From: Colwellia sp.
Lineage (GTDB): Bacteria; Pseudomonadota; Gammaproteobacteria; Enterobacterales; Alteromonadaceae
Reading direction: 5' to 3'
Assembly (NCBI GenBank): GCA_002733765.1
Contig: NVWU01000008.1
Coordinates: 150,547-214,546, forward strand
DNA length: 64,000 nt
Shown here: piece by piece, positions 29,034 through 38,950 of the stretch
How the letters are laid out: each line of letters opens with the position of its first letter
Numbering within the stretch: position 1 is the first letter of the stretch
Program-made: the position numbers and the translations under genes
The notes under the pieces: model-generated
The model's input: only the letters and a program-made list of their open reading frames with translations
What the model was told of the DNA's origin: nothing
The model's database searches: none

Positions 29034-31376
29034 CTAACTTTTGGTAAAGCTAAATAATTTTTCTAACCACGATCGTTCATCAGTTCTCTCTTTTAAGCAA
29101 CCTTTGCTTACTGATATTCCTGCTGAAATAGCAGGATACATTACTGTATTAGCACAATGTGAAGTGACCGCATTACCCGTTTGGATTTCGAATACTGTCA
29201 TGTCTATCGCATCAGGTTGAGTAGTACTTTTATTGACTACGCCCTGCTTTTTAATAAATTCAGTAAAAAGCAATAAAGCGCCACTACTGCCAGTTAATCC
29301 TGTTGGTTTGTTATTATCTTTCCCTAACCAAGTCGTTACTAAATTTTTTGCGTCAAAGCCGACAAACCAGCTATCACGTAGATCATTACTAGTACCAGTT
29401 TTCCCTGCAATCTTACTATTTTTTAACCGCCAAGTAAGCGATTTTGCTGTACCAGTTTGCGTCACTTCCATCAAAGCATAATCCATAAGATACGCAGCAT
29501 TAGTTGAAATAACTCTTGTAGCAACAGGTTCAAATTGCCACACAGTCTCACCATAAGATGACACAACGTTATTAATCGCATGTATTTGTTCAAACTCACC
29601 TTGCTTCGCAAACGCTAAGTACATTTGATTAATTTGCATTGGTGACATGTTAATAGCGCCAAGTAATATAGAGGGACGCGTCACAATATCTTCTTTAAAC
29701 CCGAGTAAATGAATCGCATTAGCAACATTTTCCAAGCCTAAGTTCATTCCTAAATTTACCGTTGGAATATTTAATGAATTAACTAAACCATCAATCAATG
29801 GCACCTGATGACGATATTTACCATCATAATTTTTAGGCTGCCATTTTTTGCCTTGGCCCTTATCACTACTCAGCGTGATGGGTTCATCGGCAAGTAAACT
29901 AGCAAAATTAAATTGCTCAAAACGCTCTAATGCCGCCAAATAAATTGCAGGTTTAATTAAGGATCCTACTGGCCTTTTAGCGTCTAATGCACGATTAAAC
30001 CCGGCAAAACCACTTTGTCTATCACCGACTAGTGCACGAATTTCAGCACTCGCAATATCGGTCACAATCACCGCTGCTTGTAAGTTTTTTTGATGATGCT
30101 TTTGCTCTAATCGATCTAATTGAGTCTTAACACTTTCTTCTAATAGCTGCTGAGAAGTATGAGAAAATCCGGTAAAGACTCGAATACCAGATTTTTGTTG
30201 ATAGGTACTTAAGTGCTGGTTAAGTTCTCGTTTAACTAATTGTAAAAAAGCAGGGTATCGTTCTGTTTTAAAGCGTCGATGTTTACGTATAGATAATGAC
30301 GAAGTAAGTGTTTGCTCAAACTCTTTTACCGAAAGTAAATTTTGCTCAAACATTAAACGTAAAATCAAATCACGACGCTGCTTTGCCCTTTCTGGATGTC
30401 GCCAAGGATCGTAATAACTTGGACCTTTTATCTGGGCAACAAGCAGTGCCATTTGCCCACTACTTAACTCAGCTAATGACTGACCAAAATAAAACTTAGC
30501 AGCCAAGCCAAAGCCATAAATACCATTAGCATAATGTTGCCCTAAATAAACTTCATTAGTGTAAGCCTCAAGCAACTGGTCCTTGCTGTAACGCACTTCA
30601 ATTATTAACGCCATAAGGGCTTCTTTAATTTTTCGAACCAAAGTTCTTTCTCTTGTTAAAAACATATTTTTAACAAGCTGTTGCGTTAATGTGCTGCCAC
30701 CTTGAACAGTTCGACCAGCAATAATATTATTATATAGGGCTCGTAAAATGCCTGACGGCGATACCCCTTGGTGATGATAAAAATCACGATCTTCAATTAA
30801 TAATAACGTATCAAGTAAAAGCGTCGGTATATGTTCTAATGCGACTAAAATACGATCTTCCTTATTATCAGGCACCAACCTCGCCAATAATATCGGTTCT
30901 AGTTTTACTTGCTCAACAGCGTTTCCCTCAACAAATAACTGACTCACTTTATTATCGCTAAAATCAATGGTGACACGTACGGCTGCAGTACTCGCGTATT
31001 GAGAAGCATCGAGTTCAACATCAGGAAAAGCAAATGCTCGGCGATAAATAATTAATCTATGGGCAGATTGAGCAAACTGTCCCGGTAAATTTACCGAGGT
31101 AACTTTTCTATAACCATTAATTTTTAGTGACTTTGTGATAAGTTTTACATCAATAATATCGTCAAGTTGAAATGATTCTATTTGACCATAAATTTGCGCA
31201 GGTACTTGCCATCGCTGACCTTCAAAAGTTTTTTGCACTTTAGCGTCGAGATAAATCATAAAAATAGCTAAGGCAAAAGAAAGCGTAAAGGCTAATTTTG
31301 CTCCGGTAAGAGCCAACCAACGTAACCCTATTTTATTTGAACTAACCGGCTTTTTAGTTTTTTTCTTAGTAGACAT
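29034..31376 (-). CDS. mrcB: Penicillin-binding protein 1B
   Basis: PBP1B is a bifunctional peptidoglycan glycosyltransferase/transpeptidase. A short basic cytoplasmic tail (STKKKTKKPVSS) and a membrane helix (about 20-42) come first, then a UB2H-like domain (about 65-150). The GT51 domain has LLIEDRDFYHHQGVSPSGIL and GGSTLTQQLVKNMFL. The transpeptidase domain has the active Ser in KRPVGSLIKPAIYLAALE, SLN in LVNSLNIPTVNLG and KTGTSND. The ATG at 31376 is preferred over an upstream TTG at 31388. It lies directly downstream of hrpB, the same order as in E. coli. Confidence 0.95.
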   Translation of the reverse strand: MSTKKKTKKPVSSNKIGLRWLALTGAKLAFTLSFALAIFMIYLDAKVQKTFEGQRWQVPAQIYGQIESFQLDDIIDVKLITKSLKINGYRKVTSVNLPGQFAQSAHRLIIYRRAFAFPDVELDASQYASTAAVRVTIDFSDNKVSQLFVEGNAVEQVKLEPILLARLVPDNKEDRILVALEHIPTLLLDTLLLIEDRDFYHHQGVSPSGILRALYNNIIAGRTVQGGSTLTQQLVKNMFLTRERTLVRKIKEALMALIIEVRYSKDQLLEAYTNEVYLGQHYANGIYGFGLAAKFYFGQSLAELSSGQMALLVAQIKGPSYYDPWRHPERAKQRRDLILRLMFEQNLLSVKEFEQTLTSSLSIRKHRRFKTERYPAFLQLVKRELNQHLSTYQQKSGIRVFTGFSHTSQQLLEESVKTQLDRLEQKHHQKNLQAAVIVTDIASAEIRALVGDRQSGFAGFNRALDAKRPVGSLIKPAIYLAALERFEQFNFASLLADEPITLSSDKGQGKKWQPKNYDGKYRHQVPLIDGLVNSLNIPTVNLGMNLGLENVANAIHLLGFKEDIVTRPSILLGAINMSPMQINQMYLAFAKQGEFEQIHAINNVVSSYGETVWQFEPVATRVISTNAAYLMDYALMEVTQTGTAKSLTWRLKNSKIAGKTGTSNDLRDSWFVGFDAKNLVTTWLGKDNNKPTGLTGSSGALLLFTEFIKKQGVVNKSTTQPDAIDMTVFEIQTGNAVTSHCANTVMYPAISAGISVSKGCLKERTDERSWLEKLFSFTKS

Positions 31377-31390
31377 AAAGTCATGCAATC

Positions 31391-33955
31391 CTAGTTTTTG
31401 TTTTTTAAGTGACGCTTGGTTTTATTGGTTGGTTCAGCGTTGGCAGGATCATCTGGCCAGAAATGCCTTGGATAATTTGATTTCATATCTTTTTGTACCG
31501 CTTGATAACTACCCGCCCAAAATTGTGCCAAATTTTGTGTCACTTGAATAGGGCGTTGTGCTGGTGATAATAACTCTAATAATAATGGAATACCGCCTTT
31601 ATTATTAGCACTTCCTATGGTGGGTGTTTGTGTAGAACCATAAAGTTCTTGCATGGGTAGTGATACTTTTGGCGACTTTTCTGTTGAATAACGAATAGGG
31701 CAATGACGTCCCGTTGGGCCAATATAAACACTAGGTGCCGCTTGTTTTAATATTTGCTGTTGTTGATAATCAAGTAAAGATAATAACATCGATGATAAAT
31801 CTAACTTAGCTAACTTGGCCGTTGATTTTATTTCACCAACAAAAGGCGCAAACCAAACAGATAAACTCGCTAATAATGCAGCTTCACTAATATCAGGTAG
31901 ATTGTATGTTGAAAAATACTGATTCAACCATTGCCACCTAGTTTTTAAGGCAAGATCTTTCTCTTGCCAATTTAGAAAACCCAGCCCTTTTTGTTTGACC
32001 AATTCACACCACATTTTAGCGATACTTGCCGTTGTTAATGTATTTTGAGTTATTTTCTCTTGCAAGGTTAGTGCGGCTAATTTCGTTTGTGAACGAGCTA
32101 CTATTCTACCGCTAGCATCATCAAAAACAGCAACTTCTTGGCTAATTATTTGCTCAACAAACACTTGTTCTATTTGGGGTAAATCAATCCTAGCAGCCAA
32201 ACGGACTTGTAAAACACCTTTAAATTGCATTAAATCAGCAATCACTAAAAAACGTTCTCCAGCTAAAGCATCTTGATCATTTAAGCTGACCCCTTTGCCA
32301 TTAGCACAAATAAAATCACCTAACACCCCACGGGCTTTAGCGACTCGTTCAGGGTAAGCATAAGCGAGTAATAAGCCAACTTGATCTATCTCAACATTCG
32401 TTTTAGCCAGAGAATCAACTGCCGTTAGCTTCATTTTTTGCGCCAAATTTTTAACTTGTTTTATTATATTCGCGTGCACACCATAAGGTTTATGCCATTG
32501 AGCAAGTAGCTGAATGATTCTATGCTCAAGGTTACAATCAAAACGATTGCGTTCATTGGGTAAAATATCACGCTCTTCTAATAATGCCGTCAGCATACAG
32601 GAGAGAAAAGTAAGTTGCTGAGTGTTTTTTTGTGGTAATTCTTGCGCTATTATCGTTTTTGCACAAAGTAACATATGAGCAAATCGTGGGTGGCAAGGTA
32701 ATTGCGCTACTTGTTCACCGTGTTTAGTTAAGCGGTTATGTTGGTCAACAATGGCTAAGCTTTTAAGCTCTTGCCATGCTTGTTGCTCTTTAACTGTAGT
32801 GGGTAGCTCTAATAAAGGTAAATCAGCTAAAGTATTCACTCCCCATCGTGCCACTTCGATTAAAGTCGGTAATAAGTCAGCTTGTTGAATGTCATTAATA
32901 CTTTGTTCAGGTCGGCGTTCAAAATCATCTTTCGCATATAAACGAATGCACATACCTGGCATTAAACGACCCGCTCGCCCGGCCCGTTGTATCGCGGATG
33001 CTTTAGCTATTTGCTTTTGCACTAATTTATTCATCAAACTCGCACTGTCATAGCTAGCGACTTTTTCTAAGCCGCAGTCAATCACTAAGCTAACCCCTTC
33101 AATGGTCAGTGATGTTTCGGCAATATTAGTCGCTAGTACTAATTTTCGCTTACCTGACTGGCAGGGCTCAATTGCTTGTTGTTGTTGTTTTAACGTTAAA
33201 TCACCAAACAAAGGGCAAAGTAATAAGTCATCAATAATATCTGAGCTTAATGCTTGCGCAATAAAGCGAATATCAGCAATACCGGGGAGAAACACTAACG
33301 TTGACCCCTGATGTTCATAGGCTTGTTTTTTAATAACATTGAGCGCGTGAACTCGCCAACGCTGAACATTAGTAGGGGCATTATAAGTTACCTCAACAGG
33401 ATAACTTCGCCCTTCACTAGCAAGCATAAGCGCATCTGGCAATGCTTTACTTAAATAATCAGTGTCTAAAGTTGCCGACATTAATAGTATTTTCAAATCA
33501 TCACGTAAACCTTGCTGAATATCACGTGTTAAAGCAAACGCTAAATCTCCCTGTAAACTACGCTCATGAAATTCATCAAATACCACTAAAGCACAATTAC
33601 TGAGCTCAGCATCCTGTTGAATTATTTGCGTTAAAATACCTTCAGTGATTACTTCTAAACGGGTATTTTTAGATACTTTGGTTTCATTACGTAAACGATA
33701 ACCGACCGTTTTCCCTACAGGCTCATGTAATTGACTTGCCAGATAAGTCGCTATATTTTTAACGGCAAGGCGGCGCGGCTGCAATAGATATATTTTTTTC
33801 TGAGAAAATTTATCAAAATTAAGTAGCCATAAAGGTAAACAAGTAGACTTTCCCGCCCCCGGGGGCGCAGACAAAATAACCGTAGGGTGCTCTGTTAATG
33901 TTTGACAAAAATGAGTTTTAATTGCCTCAATAGGCAAAGAAGTTGATGCAGACAT
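31391..33955 (-). CDS. hrpB: ATP-dependent RNA helicase HrpB
   Basis: HrpB is a DEAH-family helicase of 854 residues. Motif I is LSAPPGAGKSTCLPLWLL, motif II is VVFDEFHERSLQGDLAF (the usual DExH form in HrpB), motif III is LLMSATLD, and motif VI is QRAGRAGRLMPG. The HrpB C-terminal domain is present (VYIGPTGRHCPIRYS, GIPLLLELLSPAQRPIQVTQ, YPRHFWPDDPANAEP). Its cellular role is poorly defined. Its stop is 15 nt before the mrcB ATG, so the two are likely cotranscribed. Confidence 0.95.
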   Translation of the reverse strand: MSASTSLPIEAIKTHFCQTLTEHPTVILSAPPGAGKSTCLPLWLLNFDKFSQKKIYLLQPRRLAVKNIATYLASQLHEPVGKTVGYRLRNETKVSKNTRLEVITEGILTQIIQQDAELSNCALVVFDEFHERSLQGDLAFALTRDIQQGLRDDLKILLMSATLDTDYLSKALPDALMLASEGRSYPVEVTYNAPTNVQRWRVHALNVIKKQAYEHQGSTLVFLPGIADIRFIAQALSSDIIDDLLLCPLFGDLTLKQQQQAIEPCQSGKRKLVLATNIAETSLTIEGVSLVIDCGLEKVASYDSASLMNKLVQKQIAKASAIQRAGRAGRLMPGMCIRLYAKDDFERRPEQSINDIQQADLLPTLIEVARWGVNTLADLPLLELPTTVKEQQAWQELKSLAIVDQHNRLTKHGEQVAQLPCHPRFAHMLLCAKTIIAQELPQKNTQQLTFLSCMLTALLEERDILPNERNRFDCNLEHRIIQLLAQWHKPYGVHANIIKQVKNLAQKMKLTAVDSLAKTNVEIDQVGLLLAYAYPERVAKARGVLGDFICANGKGVSLNDQDALAGERFLVIADLMQFKGVLQVRLAARIDLPQIEQVFVEQIISQEVAVFDDASGRIVARSQTKLAALTLQEKITQNTLTTASIAKMWCELVKQKGLGFLNWQEKDLALKTRWQWLNQYFSTYNLPDISEAALLASLSVWFAPFVGEIKSTAKLAKLDLSSMLLSLLDYQQQQILKQAAPSVYIGPTGRHCPIRYSTEKSPKVSLPMQELYGSTQTPTIGSANNKGGIPLLLELLSPAQRPIQVTQNLAQFWAGSYQAVQKDMKSNYPRHFWPDDPANAEPTNKTKRHLKNKN

Positions 33956-34226
33956 AAAGGCTAAACAATAGAAAAACAGTAGTGGTCATTATAACAATTT
34001 TTACTCTTTAATAGTTAACCAAGTAAAAATAATAACGTTTTAATCTTGAATATAGACCCGTTCTATTAATTACAGGAGAAATGTGAATACACCGACCAGT
34101 TGCAACTTTATGAATAGTTAAATAAAAATAAACTTGCAAATATAATAAAATGAGCTTACTTGGCAAATGCTTAAAAAGTTGCTATTAATAAGAACCAATA
34201 AAATTTAGTCAACAGTGAGCTCGCTC

Positions 34227-34628
34227 ATGCAATATTCAACACACGGAAGCTATCGTATTGAACAACAAAACAATATTTTATTGATTGATATTGATGAGCA
34301 AAGCACTTTCAATGATGTTGTCAGTGAACAATACCATAAAGATATAAAAATTATGACTCAGAAAATGCGTAATAATCCGTGGGCATCACTTATTACATTA
34401 AAAGGCATTGGTGTTTTCACCCCTGACGCTGAAGAAAACCTAATTGAAACAACACATTACCGAGTGGAAAATGGTATGATAGCTATTGCTGTTGTTATCA
34501 TTGATAGCACCTATGCCGATACGTTACAACTACAGCTACAACGTATTTATCAAAGCAGCTCTGTTCAATTTAATTTTTTTAGCGACACTAAACACGCTAA
34601 ATATTGGCTAGATAGTTTTATTAATTAA
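34227..34628 (+). CDS. Uncharacterised 133-residue STAS-like protein
   Basis: The product is small and soluble. Its alternating strand/helix pattern (GSYRIEQQNNILLIDIDEQ, WASLITLKGIGVFTP, MIAIAVVIIDST, AKYWLDSFIN) recalls the SpoIIAA/STAS-like fold, but I cannot assign it with confidence. The ATG at 34227 is used; a GTG at 34215 would add four residues. It stands where ligT/thpR is found between hrpB and sfsA in E. coli, but it is not homologous to that gene. Confidence 0.7.
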   Translation: MQYSTHGSYRIEQQNNILLIDIDEQSTFNDVVSEQYHKDIKIMTQKMRNNPWASLITLKGIGVFTPDAEENLIETTHYRVENGMIAIAVVIIDSTYADTLQLQLQRIYQSSSVQFNFFSDTKHAKYWLDSFIN

Positions 34629-34892
34629 CCCCCTTATCCTCTCATGGCTTTATCCTACACCTCCCCAAAAACAGCCAAATAACTTAAATGATTTATGATT
34701 ATAATTCACTTATGTTAGGCTTGACTAATACACATGAGACCCTGCAGCCCGCGGGGTTAGATTCTAAATACGGTAAACTACGTTATTAATTTCGAGAAAA
34801 ACGCTAGCTTATTAGAGAATGTAAAAGCAACCATCTTTAGCATTCTATGCTGAACAACCTAAAATTAAAAAACTGATGAAATATTCTAACCA

Positions 34893-35639
34893 ATGAAAAT
34901 TAATTTAAAAAAAGCGACGTTAATTAAACGCTATAAACGCTTCCTTGCAGATATCACGTTAGAAGATGGTACTGAAACAACATTGCATGTGGCTAACACT
35001 GGTGCGATGACCGGATGCGCAGAACCTGGTGATACTATTTGGTATAGCACTTCAACCAATCCTAAACGTAAGTACCCCTTTAGCTGGGAGTTAACCCAAA
35101 CCAAAGATAATCATTTTATCTGCGTTAACACTATGCGCGCTAACCAACTTGTCGAAGAAGCGATTAAGGGAGAATTGATTGGCGAATTAGTCGGTTACAA
35201 AAACCTTAAACGTGAAGTTAAGTATGGAAATGAAAACTCTAAAGTAGATATTTATTTAAGTCAGGGCACTTCAAACTCAACAAAAAAAAACGCTTATGTC
35301 GAGGTTAAAAGTGTTACTTTGTTGGGGGAAACAATAAATCAACAAACTGATGGCCAAGGTTTCTTTCCTGATACAGTAACAATTCGAGGACAAAAACATT
35401 TACGCGAATTAACCACCTTAAGTCAGCAAGGCAGTCGCACCGTATTATTTTTTGCTATACTGCACAGTGGCATCAATAAAGTGTCAGCCGCTAGCCATAT
35501 TGATGAAAAGTACAGTGAATTATTAAAAGCAGCGCAAATGGCGGGAGTTGAAGTGATTGCTTACAAAGCTCATTTCCAATTAAAAGAAAATCAACTAGAA
35601 ATACAGCTAACCAAAAGAATTCCAGCCAATAGCAAATGA
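34893..35639 (+). CDS. sfsA: Sugar fermentation stimulation protein SfsA
   Basis: The 248-residue protein matches SfsA, a predicted nuclease-fold, nucleic-acid-binding protein. Blocks include [40 protein letters not shown], the acidic/Lys core [10 protein letters not shown], and [16 protein letters not shown], followed by [11 protein letters not shown]. It lies upstream of dksA as in E. coli (sfsA-dksA-gluQ-pcnB-folK). Confidence 0.95.
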   Translation: MKINLKKATLIKRYKRFLADITLEDGTETTLHVANTGAMTGCAEPGDTIWYSTSTNPKRKYPFSWELTQTKDNHFICVNTMRANQLVEEAIKGELIGELVGYKNLKREVKYGNENSKVDIYLSQGTSNSTKKNAYVEVKSVTLLGETINQQTDGQGFFPDTVTIRGQKHLRELTTLSQQGSRTVLFFAILHSGINKVSAASHIDEKYSELLKAAQMAGVEVIAYKAHFQLKENQLEIQLTKRIPANSK

Positions 35640-35966
35640 ATTTAAATTATTAATTGGCACAAAAAACGAGATAATGATTGACTAACCCTAGGTAAAATTG
35701 CTAAAAAAGCTTGCTCAATTAAAAAGTTAAAGATAAAAACGGAGCAATCAATATTTTTATAAATGGTAACCTACTGATATTAAAGTGATTATTTTTTATT
35801 TTAACTTAATTAATCCAAAGCATTGATTTTTATCACAAGTGATACCATATAGTTCTGATATTTTAGGTCTATTATATAATAGTATTGGCAATTACAACCA
35901 AGGTAAAAATGTTCACTGATGTCTTCATCAAACAACCTTGGTCTTTGTAGTATTAGGAGATTCAGC
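35640..35966 (+). promoter_or_regulatory. dksA promoter/leader region with hairpin 35897-35942
   Basis: This is 327 bases of AT-rich DNA with no gene. The arms ACCAAGGT (35897-35904) and ACCTTGGT (35935-35942) can pair around a 30-nt loop, placing a hairpin 24 nt before the dksA ATG and just ahead of its TAGGAG Shine-Dalgarno. It could influence dksA translation. No terminator for sfsA is obvious. Confidence 0.4.
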
Positions 35967-36413
35967 ATGCCAACAAGCAAAAGCAAAACATTAGGTATAT
36001 TAGCGTTAGCTGGCGTAGAGCCGTATAAAGAAAAAGCTAACGAAGAATATATGGATACCCCCCAACAAGAACATTTTAAAAAGATTTTAGATGCATGGCG
36101 TGTACAACTTCGTGAAGAAGTCGATCGCACCGTGACTCATATGCAAGATGAAGCGGCAAACTTTCCTGATCCGGTTGATAGAGCAGCCCAAGAAGAAGAG
36201 TTTAGTCTTGAATTACGTACTCGAGATCGCGAGCGTAAGCTCATCAAAAAAATTGAAAAAACGTTACAATTAATTGAAGACGAGGATTTTGGTTTTTGTA
36301 AATCTTGTGGTATCGAAATTGGCATTCGCCGTTTAGAAGCAAGACCTACTGCTGACCTTTGTATTGAATGTAAAACCTTAGCAGAAATTAAAGAGCGCCA
36401 AATGGCTGGCTAA
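35967..36413 (+). CDS. dksA: RNA polymerase-binding transcription factor DksA
   Basis: DksA binds the secondary channel of RNA polymerase and works with ppGpp. The 148-residue protein has the coiled coil (about 35-108, including [20 protein letters not shown] with the Asp tip residues) and the C4 zinc finger [20 protein letters not shown] with [11 protein letters not shown]. The ATG at 35967 has TAGGAG upstream. The frame extends 16 codons further but is not conserved. gluQ begins 4 nt after its stop. Confidence 0.97.
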   Translation: MPTSKSKTLGILALAGVEPYKEKANEEYMDTPQQEHFKKILDAWRVQLREEVDRTVTHMQDEAANFPDPVDRAAQEEEFSLELRTRDRERKLIKKIEKTLQLIEDEDFGFCKSCGIEIGIRRLEARPTADLCIECKTLAEIKERQMAG

Positions 36414-36417
36414 GTCA

Positions 36418-37371
36418 TTGACTAAGCAAACTTCACTAAAGCCCTCTGAACGACCACCGTTACCTAACATTAAAGGTTATCGTGGTCGTTTTGCTCCATC
36501 ACCTTCCGGATTACTCCATTTTGGTTCATTAATCGCCGCTCTTGCTAGCTTTTTAGATGCTAAATCTTTTATTACGCCTAACGGTAATTCAGGAAAATGG
36601 TTGGTACGCATAGAAGATATTGATCCTCCTCGCGAACAAGTAGGTGCTAGCGCTGCGATTCTAACAACCCTTGAAGCTTTCGGTTTATATTGGGATGAAC
36701 CTGTACTTTATCAAAGCCAACAATCAGAACTTTATCAAGATACATTAAGCGATTTACACCAACACAATCTTAGTTATTATTGCCAATGCACTCGAGCAGA
36801 AATAAAAGCGCTTGGCGGCGTTTATCAAGGTCATTGCCGTACTCTACAGCAATCTAAAAATAACAGTGCAACTCGCCTAATCAACCAACATGGCATTTAT
36901 CAATTTGATGATCTTTTCCAAAAACAAGAGCAAGGAAACGTAGAGTATGAACAGGCATTAGCCAAAGAAGACTTCATCATTCATCGTAAAGATGGTTTAT
37001 TCGCTTATCAACTTGCGGTAGTGGTTGACGATATTTATCAAAATATTAATCATGTTATTCGCGGCTGTGATTTACTTGAACCAACCGCAAGACAATTAAC
37101 ATTATTCGCCACATTAAATAGTTCAAGTCCAAAATATGGACATGTGCCATTAGCGGTAACAACTCAAGGCTATAAACTAAGTAAACAAAATAAAGCCCCT
37201 GCTATTGATAACAATAATCCACAACCGGCATTAATCGCAGCACTAAAATTTTTAGGGCAAGCGCCTGATCAAAATTTAATTAACGAGAAAGTTGATGATA
37301 TTATTTATTGGGCAATCCATCATTGGTCACGAGATAAGGTGACAAAGGTTAAAGAAATTAATATCGAATAA
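36418..37371 (+). CDS. gluQ: Glutamyl-Q tRNA(Asp) synthetase
   Basis: This is a GluRS paralogue lacking the anticodon domain that glutamylates queuosine in tRNA-Asp. The HIGH-like motif is FAPSPSGLLHFGSLIAALAS, WLVRIEDIDPPREQ binds the substrate, a Cys-rich zinc site is CQCTRAEIKALGGVYQGHC, and the KMSKS-like motif is GYKLSKQNKAP. The only plausible start is TTG at 36418, 4 nt after the dksA stop, so translation is probably coupled to dksA. The 317-residue length is normal. Confidence 0.94.
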   Translation: MTKQTSLKPSERPPLPNIKGYRGRFAPSPSGLLHFGSLIAALASFLDAKSFITPNGNSGKWLVRIEDIDPPREQVGASAAILTTLEAFGLYWDEPVLYQSQQSELYQDTLSDLHQHNLSYYCQCTRAEIKALGGVYQGHCRTLQQSKNNSATRLINQHGIYQFDDLFQKQEQGNVEYEQALAKEDFIIHRKDGLFAYQLAVVVDDIYQNINHVIRGCDLLEPTARQLTLFATLNSSSPKYGHVPLAVTTQGYKLSKQNKAPAIDNNNPQPALIAALKFLGQAPDQNLINEKVDDIIYWAIHHWSRDKVTKVKEINIE

Positions 37372-37479
37372 AGTTTGAATTATCTATACGATAATACTTA
37401 TCTTTCCTTGTTTCTTTACTTTTAATGGCAATTTTAGTACTAATAAACCGACTGCATACAAACTATAAAAGTGCCTAAT

Positions 37480-38094
37480 ATGAACCTTAATTTTTCTAAA
37501 TTTTCTGCCAACCAACGTTATCATTTAATGACGCAAACGATCATTCCTAGGCCTATCGCTTGGGCATTAACCGACTCAAATAATGGTCACTTTAATTTAG
37601 CCCCTTTTTCATACTTTACTGCGGTATCAAGTGCTCCGCCTATCTTAATGATTTCAGTTGGAAACAAGCCCAATGGTGATAAAAAAGATACTTTAATCAA
37701 TATCGTTAACAATAAGAAAATAGTGATACATATAGCCTCAGAACAAGATGCCGAATTAGTCACTCAAACAGCAGCAAGCTTGCCTCATGGAGAGTCAGAA
37801 TTAACTAAATCCGCTTTAAAAACGGCTACGTTTGATGATTTTTCACTACCAAGACTCGCCCACTGTGATATTGCTTATGGTTGCGAACTTTATGAAATAA
37901 AAGAACTTGGCGATGTGCCACAAAGTTTAATCTTTGTCGAGATTAAACAAATCTATATTAACGATGACGTTATAGATATAGACGAAAAACAAAGAATAAC
38001 AGTGCATGCCGATAGAGTTAAACCCTTAGCACGATTAGGCGGTGGTGAGTACACCACAATCAACAAACCTTTTAGTATTGCTAGACCTAAATAA
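37480..38094 (+). CDS. Flavin reductase / FMN-binding split-barrel protein
   Basis: The product of about 204 residues is of the FlaRed-like family that binds FMN. The N-terminal block RYHLMTQTIIPRPIAWALTD and NLAPFSYFTAVSSAPPILMI are typical. A C-terminal HADRVKPLARLGGGEYTTI closes it. The ATG at 37480 is chosen over a GTG at 37471. The substrate is unknown. It sits with an SDR gene between gluQ and pcnB, which are adjacent in E. coli, so this pair is an insertion in a conserved block. Confidence 0.85.
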   Translation: MNLNFSKFSANQRYHLMTQTIIPRPIAWALTDSNNGHFNLAPFSYFTAVSSAPPILMISVGNKPNGDKKDTLINIVNNKKIVIHIASEQDAELVTQTAASLPHGESELTKSALKTATFDDFSLPRLAHCDIAYGCELYEIKELGDVPQSLIFVEIKQIYINDDVIDIDEKQRITVHADRVKPLARLGGGEYTTINKPFSIARPK

Positions 38095-38119
38095 CATTAA
38101 TTAATAATAAGGAAGTCTC

Positions 38120-38800
38120 ATGTCCAACACTATCGTAATAACTGGCGCCAATCGCGGTATTGGCTTGGCTATGGCAAAAATTTGCCAGCAACGTGGTGAC
38201 ACTGTGTATGCGTTATGTCGACAAAGTTCTCCGCAACTTAATGCGCTAAAAATAAACATTATTGAAGGTATTGATATCGCAACTGATACTGGCATAACAC
38301 ATGCTAAATCAGCACTTGCTGGTGTCGCGATTGATTTACTCATTAATAACGCGGGGATTTTACGCGATGAAAGCCTAAGCAACTTTAATAAAGATACCAT
38401 TATTGAACAGTTTAATGTCAATGCCTTAGCGCCCATCGCGTTAACACAAGCATTGCTTAGCCATTTACCTAAAAACAGTAAAGTTGCCTTAATTACCTCA
38501 AGAATGGGTTCAATAACAGACAATAGTTCCGGTGGTCGTTATGGCTATCGTATGTCAAAGGCAGCGTTGAATATTGCCGCTGTTTCGCTGGCTAAAGATC
38601 TCGCAGAAAATAAAATTGCTGTTGGCATTTATCATCCAGGTTATGTACAAACCGACATGGTTAATGCATTAGGTCAAACTAGCAATGGTGATATTAGCAG
38701 CGATGTCGCGGCGAAACGTTTGCTCACCTTAATGACTGAATTGACTATGGCTGAGTCAGGCGTATTTAAGCATTCTAATGGCGAAATATTACCTTGGTAA
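38120..38800 (+). CDS. Short-chain dehydrogenase/reductase (SDR)
   Basis: This is a 226-residue classical-type SDR. The cofactor loop is VITGANRGIGLAMAKICQQR, the NNAG motif is LLINNAGILRDESL, the catalytic Ser is in LITSRMGSI, and the Tyr/Lys pair is in GRYGYRMSKAALN. HPGYVQTDM follows. It resembles the C-factor/sniffer-like group of short SDRs. AAGGAAG precedes the ATG. It lies 25 bp after the flavin reductase and is probably cotranscribed with it. Confidence 0.9.
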   Translation: MSNTIVITGANRGIGLAMAKICQQRGDTVYALCRQSSPQLNALKINIIEGIDIATDTGITHAKSALAGVAIDLLINNAGILRDESLSNFNKDTIIEQFNVNALAPIALTQALLSHLPKNSKVALITSRMGSITDNSSGGRYGYRMSKAALNIAAVSLAKDLAENKIAVGIYHPGYVQTDMVNALGQTSNGDISSDVAAKRLLTLMTELTMAESGVFKHSNGEILPW

Positions 38801-38950
38801 AAAATCACCGATTGAATACTTAGCTTTATCAATGCTGCAACGTCTAAAAATCGCTGCTTTTTCATTCTCTTTTTTGCTTGATTGTTATATCATGCGCCTA
38901 ATCAAGCAGATAAATTTTCATCCACCTCTATTCTCTAAAAAAGGTCAGCG

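Noticed and set aside
34735..34790. tRNA-like or GC-rich element near CCCTGCAGCCCGCGGGG
   Set aside because: No cloverleaf or T-loop is formed, and no partner repeat was seen.
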